A stretch of DNA of 50,356 bases. Source: Fidelibacterota bacterium (GTDB lineage Bacteria > Fidelibacterota > UBA8477 > JABMPR01). Positions 1 through 9,237 of this stretch are shown here, one piece after another. Location of the stretch: contig JAIPJF010000024.1 of assembly GCA_021734325.1 (NCBI GenBank), positions 1 to 50,356 on the forward strand, written 5' to 3'. A model generated the notes under the pieces. The model had not been told where the DNA came from and made no database searches. It saw only the letters and a list, made by a program, of their open reading frames with translations. The translations under genes and the position numbers were made by a program. Each line of letters begins with the position of its first letter. Positions within the stretch are counted from its first letter, which is position 1.

Positions 1-2
1 AA

Positions 3-68
3 GGGTTATTTCAAGTAAGAATGGAGGAGCCTGATCTACTAAAGTTCGCTGATGTGATGATTATATAA
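3..68 (+). CDS. possible C-terminal tail of a gene cut by the window edge
   Basis: An open frame enters from the left edge and stops with TAA; it reads as 21 residues ending in LLKFADVMII. The composition is protein-like, but it is too short to identify and could be chance. From here to the first confident gene (about 230 bases) I see no gene, RNA or strong hairpin. Confidence 0.2.
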   Translation, partial: GLFQVRMEEPDLLKFADVMII

Positions 69-298
69 ATCCAACAACTCTTTTGATGGAAATCATCATG
101 CAAAACTCATTATCTGACTTTTATATCGGAATCTGGGTAATTGAGAATGTGAGCATAAATAGTGTAGTATTGTTCATGTGAAGGTTAATTATTTATTCTT
201 TTTGTTGTTGAGAAGATTACAATTGAGCTGAATGACCTCGTGATGAGTTCGAGTTGGACCTTTGCTATGAATTCCCACAGGCAGAATCCTACTCCTAA

Positions 299-529
299 TT
301 ATTTACCTTTTTTTTGATCCACTGCCTTGTTTAAGGTCACCAGGAATTCATCCAGGGGGACCTTATGTATCTTTGCGGCGCGTTCAACCGTCAGAAATTT
401 TGTGATTACCTTACGGATCGAGTAGCGCCCCACACTTTTTATTCCCAATGCCGTCATAACACCTTCTATGTCACCGTATTCATTAAGAATATCGGCTACA
501 ATGGTATCTTTTGTTATTTTCATGTTCAT
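299..529 (-). CDS. DUF1858-like small protein lacking the usual cysteines
   Basis: A 76-residue protein resembling the DUF1858 domain (hybrid-cluster-protein-associated redox disulfide domain): an 'ITKDTIVADILNEYGD' opening, a central glycine stretch and a final helix like 'AAKIHKVPLDEFLVTLN'. Family members normally carry a CxxC-type pair in the middle. Here the equivalent stretch reads GIKSVGRYS and the protein has no cysteine, so disulfide chemistry is not expected. Two in-frame ATGs are possible; the second, six bases inside, is better spaced from an AAGAG-like ribosome site. It follows a small membrane protein by six bases, so the two are probably co-transcribed. The cellular role is unknown. 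Confidence 0.7.
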   Translation of the reverse strand: MNMKITKDTIVADILNEYGDIEGVMTALGIKSVGRYSIRKVITKFLTVERAAKIHKVPLDEFLVTLNKAVDQKKGK

Positions 530-535
530 ACTCTT

Positions 536-937
536 CTAGTTTCGGTTCATGGTTTTTGTCGATGAAACAGTATGGTAGGCAATTCCCAGCCAAACCACAG
601 TTCTGACTGCCATAGCTTTAACAGTTTTCATTTTCCAAATTCCGCCAGCAACAATATTCACACCAAATGCAGCATACGTGAACAGGGTGATAGCAACAAT
701 TGCTAATGATAAATTTTTTGCCCAGGATCTTCTCATAAAGATACCCATCCCAGCTGCGATATACGCAAATCCCATAATGAAATTGCTCCAAAGCACAAAC
801 AACACAACATCACCGGATACAGCACGGGTTTCAGGCACAAAGAGAGTCATGAACCCAGATCGCAGTGTCATCAAGCCAAATATTATGGCCACCAGAGACA
901 CCATCCAGGTCACAATTGATCTATCTTTTATATTCAC
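536..937 (-). CDS. small four-helix inner-membrane protein
   Basis: 133 residues with about four predicted membrane segments (near residues 8-30, 45-67, 72-95 and 108-124) and a basic tail. The start is GTG, chosen because GGAG lies eight bases upstream. I do not recognise the family; size and topology resemble small DoxX-like or uncharacterised integral membrane proteins, but no diagnostic motif is visible. It precedes the DUF1858-like gene by six bases on the same strand and is likely the first gene of a two-gene transcript. Confidence 0.6.
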   Translation of the reverse strand: MNIKDRSIVTWMVSLVAIIFGLMTLRSGFMTLFVPETRAVSGDVVLFVLWSNFIMGFAYIAAGMGIFMRRSWAKNLSLAIVAITLFTYAAFGVNIVAGGIWKMKTVKAMAVRTVVWLGIAYHTVSSTKTMNRN

Positions 938-998
938 TTAATTGCTCCTTATGAATTTGATGCATTCCATATTTTTTCAATTTTAATTAGTTAGTCTT

Positions 999-2384
999 CT
1001 ATGATTTTTTAAAAAGGGTATCTGCAATATGGTAATGAAGATAAAAACGATAAATGGTTCCTGTTTGCAGCGTGTCCCTCCAGGAATCACCTCGATAAGT
1101 TACAGACCGACCAACTTTACCATATTCACCCCCAAGGGAGTATGATTTCAGGATCCGAGCCTGAAACCCCATGTTGAGGATGTTGATATTCTCAAATCCT
1201 TCGATTTCATCATCCCCCATGACGTAGATAAAATATCGTTTTAATCGCAGATAGAAATCTCCCCGCTCTGCCCAGTTAATTCTGGTTATCAGTTTTCCGC
1301 TGAAGCCCGGTCCAAAATGGTAATCCCTCACCTCCATGCCATCCTCTGGCAGCTCATCGCTGGTATCTCCTGCGCTGCCCATAAAAATAAATGAAGTTGC
1401 CAGTTGGGTTCGGAGCGAAAGATTTGAGTTCAAGGTAAAGTCATGCATCATTCCGGGACCAATGCTTGAACTTGATACCTTATAGTCATCATTGTTCATG
1501 AAATCATAATTCTGAAAAATACCTACCGTAGCTTTATGCTGCTTCCCCTCATATTGATATATCCGAAACACCATGCCGCTTGTGTATATCTCCCCCACAT
1601 AATCCTCACGGCCAATATTGAGTACAGCAATAAACATAAAGTTGTCGAAAGGCTTGAATTTATTGTGTTTTGAGAAGGGATTTCCGTAGACAATATTGAA
1701 TCGTGCGAATCTGCGTGGCGTTTTGTTCTCAGGTGAATCATCTTCAAATCCAGGACCCGCACCCAAAGATATACCCGCCATTACCGGTGTTTGCTCATAC
1801 AAATAATTCCGGTGGATTGATGTTCCGAACAGGATTCGATTCAAACCATAACCGCCGGGATTGATCACTCCAGATAGCATCTGGCGCCAAACTGGCTTTA
1901 CCCGCTCTTCGCCTAATGTAAGTACGGACATTCGGTGCATTATTTCGCCAAAGGCAACGCCACTGGAAGGGGTTGTGATCATATCATTGACTGAAGGGCT
2001 TTCATTCTCCATGCCCACTTCCCAGATCAGGCTTGCCAGTGTCGGGTAGGCCAGAGACTGCCAATAACTCAGTCCCTGTGATCGAGCAGCAGTATAAACC
2101 AGAGCTCCTTGAGTTGGATGACCTACTTGATTTACATCGAAGGGATCCTCGTCCCAGACCCAACCAGTCTCAAAATTATTCTGTAGGGTGTTGATACTGA
2201 TATCAGCCCAGTACTGGTCAAACAGATACCAGTTGGTTGCCCAGATAAATGTAGGCTGAGCCAAAGCGTGTATGAAGGCAATTCTATGGGGATGAGACAT
2301 GCTGCTGTCAGCAGATTGGACTCGGGCAAACAGCGAGAGGGCGCTTATCAACAAAACCAAAGTGATTTTAAGGAAAAACATCAT
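999..2384 (-). CDS. DUF3943 family outer-membrane-associated protein
   Basis: 461 residues with an N-terminal signal peptide (hydrophobic segment 4-20). Residues about 60-160 carry the DUF3943 signature: a FETGWVWDEDPF stretch, an NQVGHPTQGALVY block and a WQSLAYP segment. The rest alternates short polar turns with amphipathic strands, as in a beta-barrel, so an outer-membrane location is likely. The start ATG overlaps the stop of the upstream patatin gene by four bases (ATGA), implying translational coupling and perhaps a joint envelope-lipid task. The biochemical function of DUF3943 proteins is not established. Confidence 0.8.
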   Translation of the reverse strand: MMFFLKITLVLLISALSLFARVQSADSSMSHPHRIAFIHALAQPTFIWATNWYLFDQYWADISINTLQNNFETGWVWDEDPFDVNQVGHPTQGALVYTAARSQGLSYWQSLAYPTLASLIWEVGMENESPSVNDMITTPSSGVAFGEIMHRMSVLTLGEERVKPVWRQMLSGVINPGGYGLNRILFGTSIHRNYLYEQTPVMAGISLGAGPGFEDDSPENKTPRRFARFNIVYGNPFSKHNKFKPFDNFMFIAVLNIGREDYVGEIYTSGMVFRIYQYEGKQHKATVGIFQNYDFMNNDDYKVSSSSIGPGMMHDFTLNSNLSLRTQLATSFIFMGSAGDTSDELPEDGMEVRDYHFGPGFSGKLITRINWAERGDFYLRLKRYFIYVMGDDEIEGFENINILNMGFQARILKSYSLGGEYGKVGRSVTYRGDSWRDTLQTGTIYRFYLHYHIADTLFKKS

Positions 2385-4579
2385 AAAGTGATCCCCATTT
2401 GGGTCCAGGATGTACCTTTATGGTTCTCCAATTCAGAGAAGGACCAGCCAATACTCAGCTTACCTACCAGGGATAAATAATTTATCGAGAGATCCATGGC
2501 TGAAAGACCCTTCTCTTCATACTGATCCAAGCCCCTCCAAAACGGTTCCTGATATCGAGAATGACTTAGTTTGACTTCTCCGAGCAGATCATCTCTAAAT
2601 AGAGTATGCGAAGTCTCGACCGACAGGTTAAGCACCTCTTCTGCCCACATATACATAAAGTATTTTTCGCTCAGAGCTTTGGGGCTGGAAACCTGTCCCA
2701 ACATTGATATTGGCAGACTTTTATCCCCTGCATAATAATCCAGATTGAAAGCACCAGACCATTCAAAAGCCAGATACCCGCCCCAACCCGTCCAAAGGTG
2801 ACTCTGATTGATGACTATCCCATCCCGCCAGACCCAGTCGCTCTGAAACCCCAGCTTCCAGCCATCAACAACGGGAAGGTCGCGTTTGATATGATCCTCC
2901 TTGAACACCATTCGTACAAAGGGCGTCACATTCTCATATTGATCGGGATACTCAAAATCTGGATGGACGGATTGAATACGTCCGGGGTTATCACTTCTTA
3001 CACCGCCATACAGGACCACCTGTCTGTTCCAGCCACCAATACTTGCTGAATGGACACTTAATTCATGTGAGTGAATGCGATCTGCAATTGGAACCGAAGC
3101 AGGCAGATCGTAGTTATGATAGCTGGTACGAGCTTCCAAGGCTGGTCGAATCGAAAAAGGAAGTCTAGTTCCCGTTTTATGATAGGACACCGGATACATG
3201 GATAGTTGGGCTCCCCCGGATACATTTCCAAAGTTGGCATCAAGTTGAACCAGGCCACCGAACCGTGATATGGGCATGTCCGTGCGTGTGAACAAGGTTA
3301 GGCCATTGGCGCTGCTGAAATTCACCCTCCCTCTGGCTCGAAAATCTGGTTTTTCCTGAAGTGTCAGGGTAATACTGTCCCCCTTTAGGTTGAGTGAGGG
3401 AATCACCGCTTGATAAATGTCAGTCGCATAAATCTCATCTATAAGATCATCCAACAACTGCAAATCAAACTTTAACGAATCAGGTAATTTTAGTTTCCCA
3501 CGAATCATTTCCGATTCAAAATGAGAGCCATCTGATACAAGGGCCAGCCGCATCATTTTCCCATTCAGAGAATTTCTATAATCATCTCGGGGTTGATTCG
3601 ATTTTGATTCTATTCCATGCTGGTCAAATATTTGCATAAGTTCCCTGGCAGCCTTGACTCCTGCGATATAGCCCGCAGCCATGAGTGCCTCACCGGCAGG
3701 GAAATCCAGAACATGATGACCACCTGTGGGTACCCTAAAAAAATAATCCCAGCCGCGCACATCAGCTGAATCACCACTGGCCAGGATGCGTGAATTAAGT
3801 GTTTCAAACATTCCTCCCAACCCCCGTATCTGAGATCCATAATCTGGCGCATCTTCGGCGCTGACGGCGATAATAAAATCCGGGTTCTCACCCATGGCGA
3901 TCTCAACAGGTAGCTTTACATAAACGCCACCATCCACCAGGACTTGACCGTTTTGTTGGATGGGGGAATAAATCAGCGGTATGGACATGGAAGGACGTAA
4001 TGCATTCGCCAGTGGCCCCGATTTAAATACAACAGGCTCCTGTTTTTGTAGATCCGATGCTACTGCGCGAAAGGGTAGATAAAGTGAGTCAAAGTCCCAA
4101 TCGGCCTGATAATCTGCCGAAGCGGTTAACAAGAACAGATTCTTCCAGATCAGTCGGTCGTCTAATAGTCCGGCTGAACCAACAATTTGATGATTTGATA
4201 TTCCTAGAGAGAGATTCCCCAGATAGAGGTCATCTCTTTTCCAGATAGGGAGATCTGATCGCTTTGGTCGACCGATGAACAAATGTTCAATGGTTCCATT
4301 GCGAACCATTTCCTCCATTTCAGCCACTGTAACCCCGGCTGCATAGAGCCCACCAACCAAGGCTCCGGCACTAGATCCAACAACAAGATCGACTGGTATA
4401 TTATATTCCTCAAAAGCCTTAAAAACACCTATATGAGCCATGCCTTGAGCACCCCCTCCGCTCAAAACCAGGGCGACCTTCTGTTCGGCATGGATTTGAT
4501 GCAAACAGGCTGCGATAAAAAATAGGAAGGTAACCATTCGCCTGATCAACGGAGCTGGCATATATCTCCAGGTTGCCAT
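2381..4579 (-). CDS. patatin-like phospholipase with C-terminal outer-membrane barrel (type Vd-like)
   Basis: About 732 residues: signal peptide (to about residue 31), patatin lipase domain (about 34-310), a POTRA-like stretch (about 340-430) and a C-terminal strand-rich region typical of a surface-antigen barrel. The oxyanion-hole GGGAQG, the GSSAG nucleophile elbow (serine near residue 70) and the DGG dyad motif near residue 217 are intact, so serine lipase activity is expected. Architecture and length match PlpD-type patatins, in which the barrel threads the lipase to the cell surface. An in-frame TTG lies one codon earlier, but the ATG is preferred; it overlaps the TGA of a short upstream frame (TGATG). 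The gene is coupled downstream to the DUF3943 gene by an ATGA overlap. Confidence 0.85.
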   Translation of the reverse strand: MATWRYMPAPLIRRMVTFLFFIAACLHQIHAEQKVALVLSGGGAQGMAHIGVFKAFEEYNIPVDLVVGSSAGALVGGLYAAGVTVAEMEEMVRNGTIEHLFIGRPKRSDLPIWKRDDLYLGNLSLGISNHQIVGSAGLLDDRLIWKNLFLLTASADYQADWDFDSLYLPFRAVASDLQKQEPVVFKSGPLANALRPSMSIPLIYSPIQQNGQVLVDGGVYVKLPVEIAMGENPDFIIAVSAEDAPDYGSQIRGLGGMFETLNSRILASGDSADVRGWDYFFRVPTGGHHVLDFPAGEALMAAGYIAGVKAARELMQIFDQHGIESKSNQPRDDYRNSLNGKMMRLALVSDGSHFESEMIRGKLKLPDSLKFDLQLLDDLIDEIYATDIYQAVIPSLNLKGDSITLTLQEKPDFRARGRVNFSSANGLTLFTRTDMPISRFGGLVQLDANFGNVSGGAQLSMYPVSYHKTGTRLPFSIRPALEARTSYHNYDLPASVPIADRIHSHELSVHSASIGGWNRQVVLYGGVRSDNPGRIQSVHPDFEYPDQYENVTPFVRMVFKEDHIKRDLPVVDGWKLGFQSDWVWRDGIVINQSHLWTGWGGYLAFEWSGAFNLDYYAGDKSLPISMLGQVSSPKALSEKYFMYMWAEEVLNLSVETSHTLFRDDLLGEVKLSHSRYQEPFWRGLDQYEEKGLSAMDLSINYLSLVGKLSIGWSFSELENHKGTSWTQMGITL

Positions 4580-4698
4580 CAAAACCAGCCTAACACCGAG
4601 TCGCTGTAAATGGTGACGACTGCCTTAACCGGTCCAACTCCAGTGGGTTTTCTCTCAATTCGCGTCATTTTATGACCAGATACGGCAACAAAGAGCAT
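4579..4698 (-). pseudogene. short open frame coupled to the patatin gene; possible gene remnant
   Basis: A minus-strand frame is open from 4779 and ends in a TGA that overlaps the patatin ATG. From its only ATG it encodes 39 residues starting MLFVAVSGHKMTRIERK and ending in SDSVLGWF. The frame reads like protein for another 27 codons upstream of the ATG but has no start there. No ribosome site precedes the ATG. It may be the tail of a lost gene or a small coupled leader peptide. I do not recognise the sequence. Confidence 0.3.
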
Positions 4699-4785
4699 TC
4701 GGCGTGTGTATTTCCGACACTTAAAATCAGGAAGCTCGAATGGCCATTGGTCTTCATTTTTCTCTTCTCTGGTAAGTTTTTATGC

Positions 4786-6096
4786 CTAGAAGCTGTACCT
4801 CAGCTTCAGGTAGAGCATATCATTTTCATCGTAATACCCGAAATAGGCCAAATAGTCATTTTTGATTCCAGGTAAGAAAATGTTCGCGCCTGCTAAAATT
4901 TCGAAACCGTCAGCTAGATCGTATGCTACGGTTGGCCGTACCAGTGCATCTTCATTCACTATGTCGTAATAGGAAAACAACTGGACAGTCAGCAGGTCGT
5001 TCAGGAACATCCTGTTGATCAGAAAAGTGGCCATGTTGCTGGCTTCCTCCTGAACAATTGATTCATCGTAGTCCACAATATATTCCTGGATGAACTGCGT
5101 ACTTACCTTGGTGCTCCCCAGGGAGAAATCCAGGCCAACGAGATAGTGCAGGTAGTCCTTCTCTTCCAAACCTGCAGGCAGAGTCATTACCATAGTTCCA
5201 ACCTGAAATCTCTCGTTCGCCTGGAAATTTTTCCCTGAGTAATAAGCAATTTCACTTCGGACAACGTATCCCATGATATCCATGCTTGTACTCCCACCCA
5301 TCAAGGACAATCGATGGTGTTGAGGGGTTAAGGTCAATTTGGGTTGTGGTGTGCCGTTGTCATCAACGCTCATGTCGACTTTGACATGCATAGTTGGATC
5401 ATCATCATAGACATAGCCACCCATGAACTCGTAATCAATAAACGAGGAAACAGCGGAAAATTTGGCAAAGGTTTCACTGTTCTCCAGAGAGGCCGGTACC
5501 ACCTTTTGAGAATAGTCATAGCTAAGGGTTGGGCTCACACCGGGGATTGGTGATTCGAATTCAGGAGAACGGCCCCAAAGCGATGTTTCCTCTGCCAGTT
5601 GAGTGGCTGTAAAGGCAGGCGCCCAAACCAATTCAAGCCCGGAGTTCCCAATATAGTAATTTGCCTTTAAAGCTGTGATTCCCATACGGATCTCCTCAAA
5701 ATCCCGAAGCAGGAATTCACTTAGATCTTTGGGAGAAATAATGTCCGTGATAAATACGCCATCTGCTTTTCCCCAAATGATCTGCTGTTTACCCAAACGT
5801 AGATCCATATTGTCAAAATATATGTCCAGGTAAGCTTCCCGCAGACCAATGATCAAATCCTCATTCGCATAATGATAGATATATGGGTTGACCTTAAAGG
5901 CTACATTTCCGCGACTATCTTCAATATTTAAATTGAACGTATTTTGCAGAATGGAGAATTCATTGGCATCATTTATCAGAAGGCCGGTATAGCTCCGGGC
6001 ATAGCCTGAGAACTGCAGGCCCTGCGCCGGAAGATTTACTGTATTAAGCAGAAGCAGCAGTATTAAAACTCCAGTTGTTTTATGCTTGCTCGACAT
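4786..6096 (-). CDS. outer-membrane beta-barrel protein (DUF1302/porin-like) of an RND export cluster
   Basis: 436 residues with a signal peptide ending near LPAQG and repeated amphipathic strands through to a terminal aromatic residue (LKLRYSF), the usual barrel-assembly signal. The segment LDIYFDNMDLRLGKQQIIWG resembles DUF1302-type and related porins that sit beside RND exporters. It begins directly after the LolA-like stop (TAAATG), with AAAGGGG as ribosome site inside the upstream gene. The order exporter, LolA-like protein, barrel suggests transfer of a hydrophobic or lipid cargo from the inner to the outer membrane. The substrate is unknown. Confidence 0.75.
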   Translation of the reverse strand: MSSKHKTTGVLILLLLLNTVNLPAQGLQFSGYARSYTGLLINDANEFSILQNTFNLNIEDSRGNVAFKVNPYIYHYANEDLIIGLREAYLDIYFDNMDLRLGKQQIIWGKADGVFITDIISPKDLSEFLLRDFEEIRMGITALKANYYIGNSGLELVWAPAFTATQLAEETSLWGRSPEFESPIPGVSPTLSYDYSQKVVPASLENSETFAKFSAVSSFIDYEFMGGYVYDDDPTMHVKVDMSVDDNGTPQPKLTLTPQHHRLSLMGGSTSMDIMGYVVRSEIAYYSGKNFQANERFQVGTMVMTLPAGLEEKDYLHYLVGLDFSLGSTKVSTQFIQEYIVDYDESIVQEEASNMATFLINRMFLNDLLTVQLFSYYDIVNEDALVRPTVAYDLADGFEILAGANIFLPGIKNDYLAYFGYYDENDMLYLKLRYSF

Positions 6097-6882
6097 TTAT
6101 AAACCCCTTTTCATCATGCGTTCGCTGAAATTTGCTTCATCAATGCCAGCATCTACTTTCACACCCTTGAATTCCATGCGGGTCGTGTGATCCTTCTGCG
6201 CATTTTTCATTTCAGTCCCGGTGATGATCCAGAATCCATTGATCTGCTCAACATTTAACAGAGTAAGTGATTTCAGGTATTCTCCATCCTCATCATAGAA
6301 TTCCTTCTTTAACCCATACCATCTGTCTTTAACCACCCAGGTGGTGGTCTTTGAGTACATATAATCTTTGTTTTTGGTGACACTTTCTATGACATAGCAT
6401 TCCAGTCCCTCAAGGGTTTCGGTTCTTAGCAAAGTGTGTGTATCGTCACCGACTTTTCTATCCCCTAGATCATCATAGGTAAAATCTGACCCCATGAAAT
6501 AGTCGCCACTGCTATCGCTGGATATACGTTTAACCTTTTTCAGAGCAGGCAGATAGATCCATTGATCATCATTTTTTGTTTCATCAGCATAGCTCCAGTT
6601 CATGAAAGATGTGTTTTTTACATCTGCTGGTTGCAAGAAGAACATAATCTTCTTCTCAACGGTTCCGAAATCCTTGATGTACTGCTTGATCTCTCTGACG
6701 CGCTCTCCCCCACTGGCATTGATGAGGGTCATGGTCAGCGTTCCTTCCATTTCATCGCCATCAGCGCGATCTGACACCTTTTGCATGATCTCAGTACCAC
6801 TCAACTTGGTCTGAGCTGTCAAGCTCAGAGAGCCCAGAAGGAAGATTCCGATCAGGATCATTAAACTTGTTTTTGTTTTCAT
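6097..6882 (-). CDS. outer-membrane lipoprotein-sorting (LolA-like) periplasmic protein
   Basis: 261 residues with a signal peptide ending near LTAQT and a LolA-like single domain. Landmarks are TEIMQKVSDRADGDEMEGTL at the N-terminus, then WIYLPALKKVKRI and GSDFTYDDL in the middle; these are typical of the 'outer membrane lipoprotein-sorting protein' family found beside RND proteins. Members are thought to carry lipid-like cargo across the periplasm on a half-barrel. The start overlaps the RND stop by four bases (ATGA), and the barrel gene follows without a gap, so the three are one translational unit. Confidence 0.85.
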   Translation of the reverse strand: MKTKTSLMILIGIFLLGSLSLTAQTKLSGTEIMQKVSDRADGDEMEGTLTMTLINASGGERVREIKQYIKDFGTVEKKIMFFLQPADVKNTSFMNWSYADETKNDDQWIYLPALKKVKRISSDSSGDYFMGSDFTYDDLGDRKVGDDTHTLLRTETLEGLECYVIESVTKNKDYMYSKTTTWVVKDRWYGLKKEFYDEDGEYLKSLTLLNVEQINGFWIITGTEMKNAQKDHTTRMEFKGVKVDAGIDEANFSERMMKRGL

Positions 6883-9188
6883 TTTTCATCTCCTTTTGTG
6901 ATAAATATTTTTGAATAATACAGGGCAATTGCCATTACCGTCAACGTACCGATGAATGAGGTAAGCATGTTCAGTGATATCAAGCCGCCCAGAATACGGT
7001 TTGGTGGGAAGACCGATGCAAGCAGAACCATGAACCCTGCAATAACAACGATAGCATTAAAGACAATAGCTCTACCCGAATGGTACATGGTCTGGCGAAT
7101 TGCCAATTTCCGGTTTTGAGATTCCAAAGCGTTGATTCGGTAGCGATCAATGAAATGAACAGCATAGTCGATGCCGATACCAATGGCAATACTCGAAATG
7201 AGTGCCGTAGTTGAACTCAGTGGAATATTCAATATCCCCATGACACCAAAACTGATAAAAGTTGTCACAACAATAGGGATGGCACCAATTAATCCGAGCT
7301 TATAGTTTTTAAATATGAGACCCAAAAGGATAACTACGATAACCAAAGACATGAGCAGGCTTGAGATCTGGCCTTCAAGAATCAAATCTGTAAAGACCAA
7401 TGCTTTGTACCCGGACCCTGCGTAGTTTACCTCGATGCCCAGGGCTTCGAAATCCTGACGATATTCTTCAACAATATCAATTGCGGAATTCAATGCTTTG
7501 GAGTTATCACTTTTTAATTGGAAAGTAAGGTTCACTTTTTTGAAATCATCTGTCACTACTTGCCACAGATTTTCGGGATCACCTGACATCTCGTAGAGCA
7601 AGAGGTACTGGGCGATTAAGTCCTGATTGTCCGGAATTGTATTAAATGCTTCGTCATCCGCATTCATAACCTTATTCATCCGCTTTAGAAAGTCTGCAAT
7701 TGAAAAAGAATCACCAACTATTGGCAGTGATTTTTCGACGTTATTCTGCATCTTAGCCAATGCCTTGAGTGCGTCCGGTTCTTTAAACTTATTCGCTTGA
7801 TTGCCTTCGAGAATGACATTAAGTGTACTGGTCCCCCCGAAATTCTCATTGATAAACTTGTCCGTTAAGACGATATCGCTATCCTTCTCGAATTTATCGA
7901 GGAAACTGGAATCGATCCAAACCCTACTCATTCCCACCATTGACAATAGAATGACCAGAGCTGTTGCCAAATAGGTCTGTTTTTTATTCTTGATAAAAAA
8001 ATCTGCCGAGCGATGAGCAAACCTCTCAACATCATGCCCCTGATCATTACTGGGACCCGGTTGCTTTACTTTTGGCAATCCAAATAGCAGAAGCCCGGCG
8101 GGGATAACCAGAATCGAAAGTGTAAATGCAACCAGCACACCGAATGCTGAGAAGGCGCCAAAATATTTGATAGGATATACTTGTGATGTGAGCAGGGATA
8201 TGAATCCCACAGCGGTAGTGATGGCTGCCATGAGAACCGGGTTCCACATTTCCTTGATCAAATCGTCAACGGCAGTTCGACGATCGGTATCTGGATTCTC
8301 CAGTTGAAACATGTGTAAATGGCTATAGAGGTGGATTCCATAGGCCACCCCTATGGCAATCAGCATAACAGGGATCATCGTTGATACTGCATAGATTGGA
8401 ATGTCCATAGCGGCCATGAGACCAAAAGCCCAGATTGAAGAAAAGGAGACAATAGCCAGAATCAGAAAGGTGCTCTTAAAATTCCTAAGCAGTAGGTATA
8501 ACACGAGAACAATTACGATGAGTACTATCGGAACCATGCGTTTCATGTCTGCGGGACCAAGCACTGCCATGGTGCCTTCTACAATCGGTCGACCGGCTAT
8601 ATATACTTTATCACTGCCGGCTTCCTCATATTCATGGGCAAGATCCAGTAATTCCTGGTAAAATTCCTGGGAGAAGACATCGTTTCCGATTCGGGCTACA
8701 ATGATACTTACAGTTTCATTTTGTGAAACGAGTTTCCCGTAAACCATATCATTCGCTTTAACTTTTTCTCGCAGATCCCGAAGATCCTCATCATTTCGAG
8801 GTACACGACTGAAAAAGGATTTCACATCCATGCCGTTCTCGGTGCCTACGATATTGTCAGCAGTGTATAATGAGGTGACATCAGCTTTCTCAATTTCCTC
8901 AAACTTTTGAAGCCTTTTGGTGAGATCTTTTATCCTCTGTAGCGTTTCCGAATTATAAATACCATTTTGGTTCTCGATGGCCATAATGATACCATCTTTA
9001 ATGTTGAACCAGTTTTCAGCCTCATCGCTGTAAACAAATGCAGGATGATTTTCAGGCATGTATTCATCCAGATTGGTTTCCATACGGGCATTTGATTTTA
9101 TTGCCTGGAAGAAAACGACTGTAATCAAGATAGCCGCCAGCAATATCGATTTGGGATATCCGGTTAATTTTTGTATTAGTTGTTCCAT
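6879..9188 (-). CDS. RND superfamily (MMPL/HpnN-like) exporter with sterol-sensing-type domains
   Basis: 769 residues with an RND hydrophobic pattern: one N-terminal helix, a large periplasmic loop (about 35-215), five to six helices (about 220-385), a second periplasmic loop (about 420-600) and a final helix block (about 610-760). GVAYGIHLYSHL and GIGIDYAVHFIDRY are the paired motifs seen in MMPL/Patched-like members. One polypeptide carries both halves, unlike AcrB-type pumps that work with membrane fusion proteins. It leads a three-gene unit with a LolA-like carrier and a barrel, downstream of a TetR gene. The leader holds a copy of the palindrome also found before tetR. Confidence 0.88.
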   Translation of the reverse strand: MEQLIQKLTGYPKSILLAAILITVVFFQAIKSNARMETNLDEYMPENHPAFVYSDEAENWFNIKDGIIMAIENQNGIYNSETLQRIKDLTKRLQKFEEIEKADVTSLYTADNIVGTENGMDVKSFFSRVPRNDEDLRDLREKVKANDMVYGKLVSQNETVSIIVARIGNDVFSQEFYQELLDLAHEYEEAGSDKVYIAGRPIVEGTMAVLGPADMKRMVPIVLIVIVLVLYLLLRNFKSTFLILAIVSFSSIWAFGLMAAMDIPIYAVSTMIPVMLIAIGVAYGIHLYSHLHMFQLENPDTDRRTAVDDLIKEMWNPVLMAAITTAVGFISLLTSQVYPIKYFGAFSAFGVLVAFTLSILVIPAGLLLFGLPKVKQPGPSNDQGHDVERFAHRSADFFIKNKKQTYLATALVILLSMVGMSRVWIDSSFLDKFEKDSDIVLTDKFINENFGGTSTLNVILEGNQANKFKEPDALKALAKMQNNVEKSLPIVGDSFSIADFLKRMNKVMNADDEAFNTIPDNQDLIAQYLLLYEMSGDPENLWQVVTDDFKKVNLTFQLKSDNSKALNSAIDIVEEYRQDFEALGIEVNYAGSGYKALVFTDLILEGQISSLLMSLVIVVILLGLIFKNYKLGLIGAIPIVVTTFISFGVMGILNIPLSSTTALISSIAIGIGIDYAVHFIDRYRINALESQNRKLAIRQTMYHSGRAIVFNAIVVIAGFMVLLASVFPPNRILGGLISLNMLTSFIGTLTVMAIALYYSKIFITKGDEK

Positions 9189-9199
9189 TATATTTCTCC

Positions 9200-9219
9200 G
9201 TTAGTTATTATTAACTCAC
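9200..9219 (-). promoter_or_regulatory. putative TetR operator in the RND leader
   Basis: The 20-bp stretch GTGAGTTAATAATAACTAAC (minus strand) lies just upstream of the GGAG ribosome site of the RND gene. It matches a palindrome before the tetR gene at 15 of 20 positions and is itself an inverted repeat with one arm mismatch. The position suggests repression of the exporter unit by the neighbouring TetR protein. Confidence 0.55.
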
Positions 9220-9237
9220 ATTCTATTCAAAAAAATT

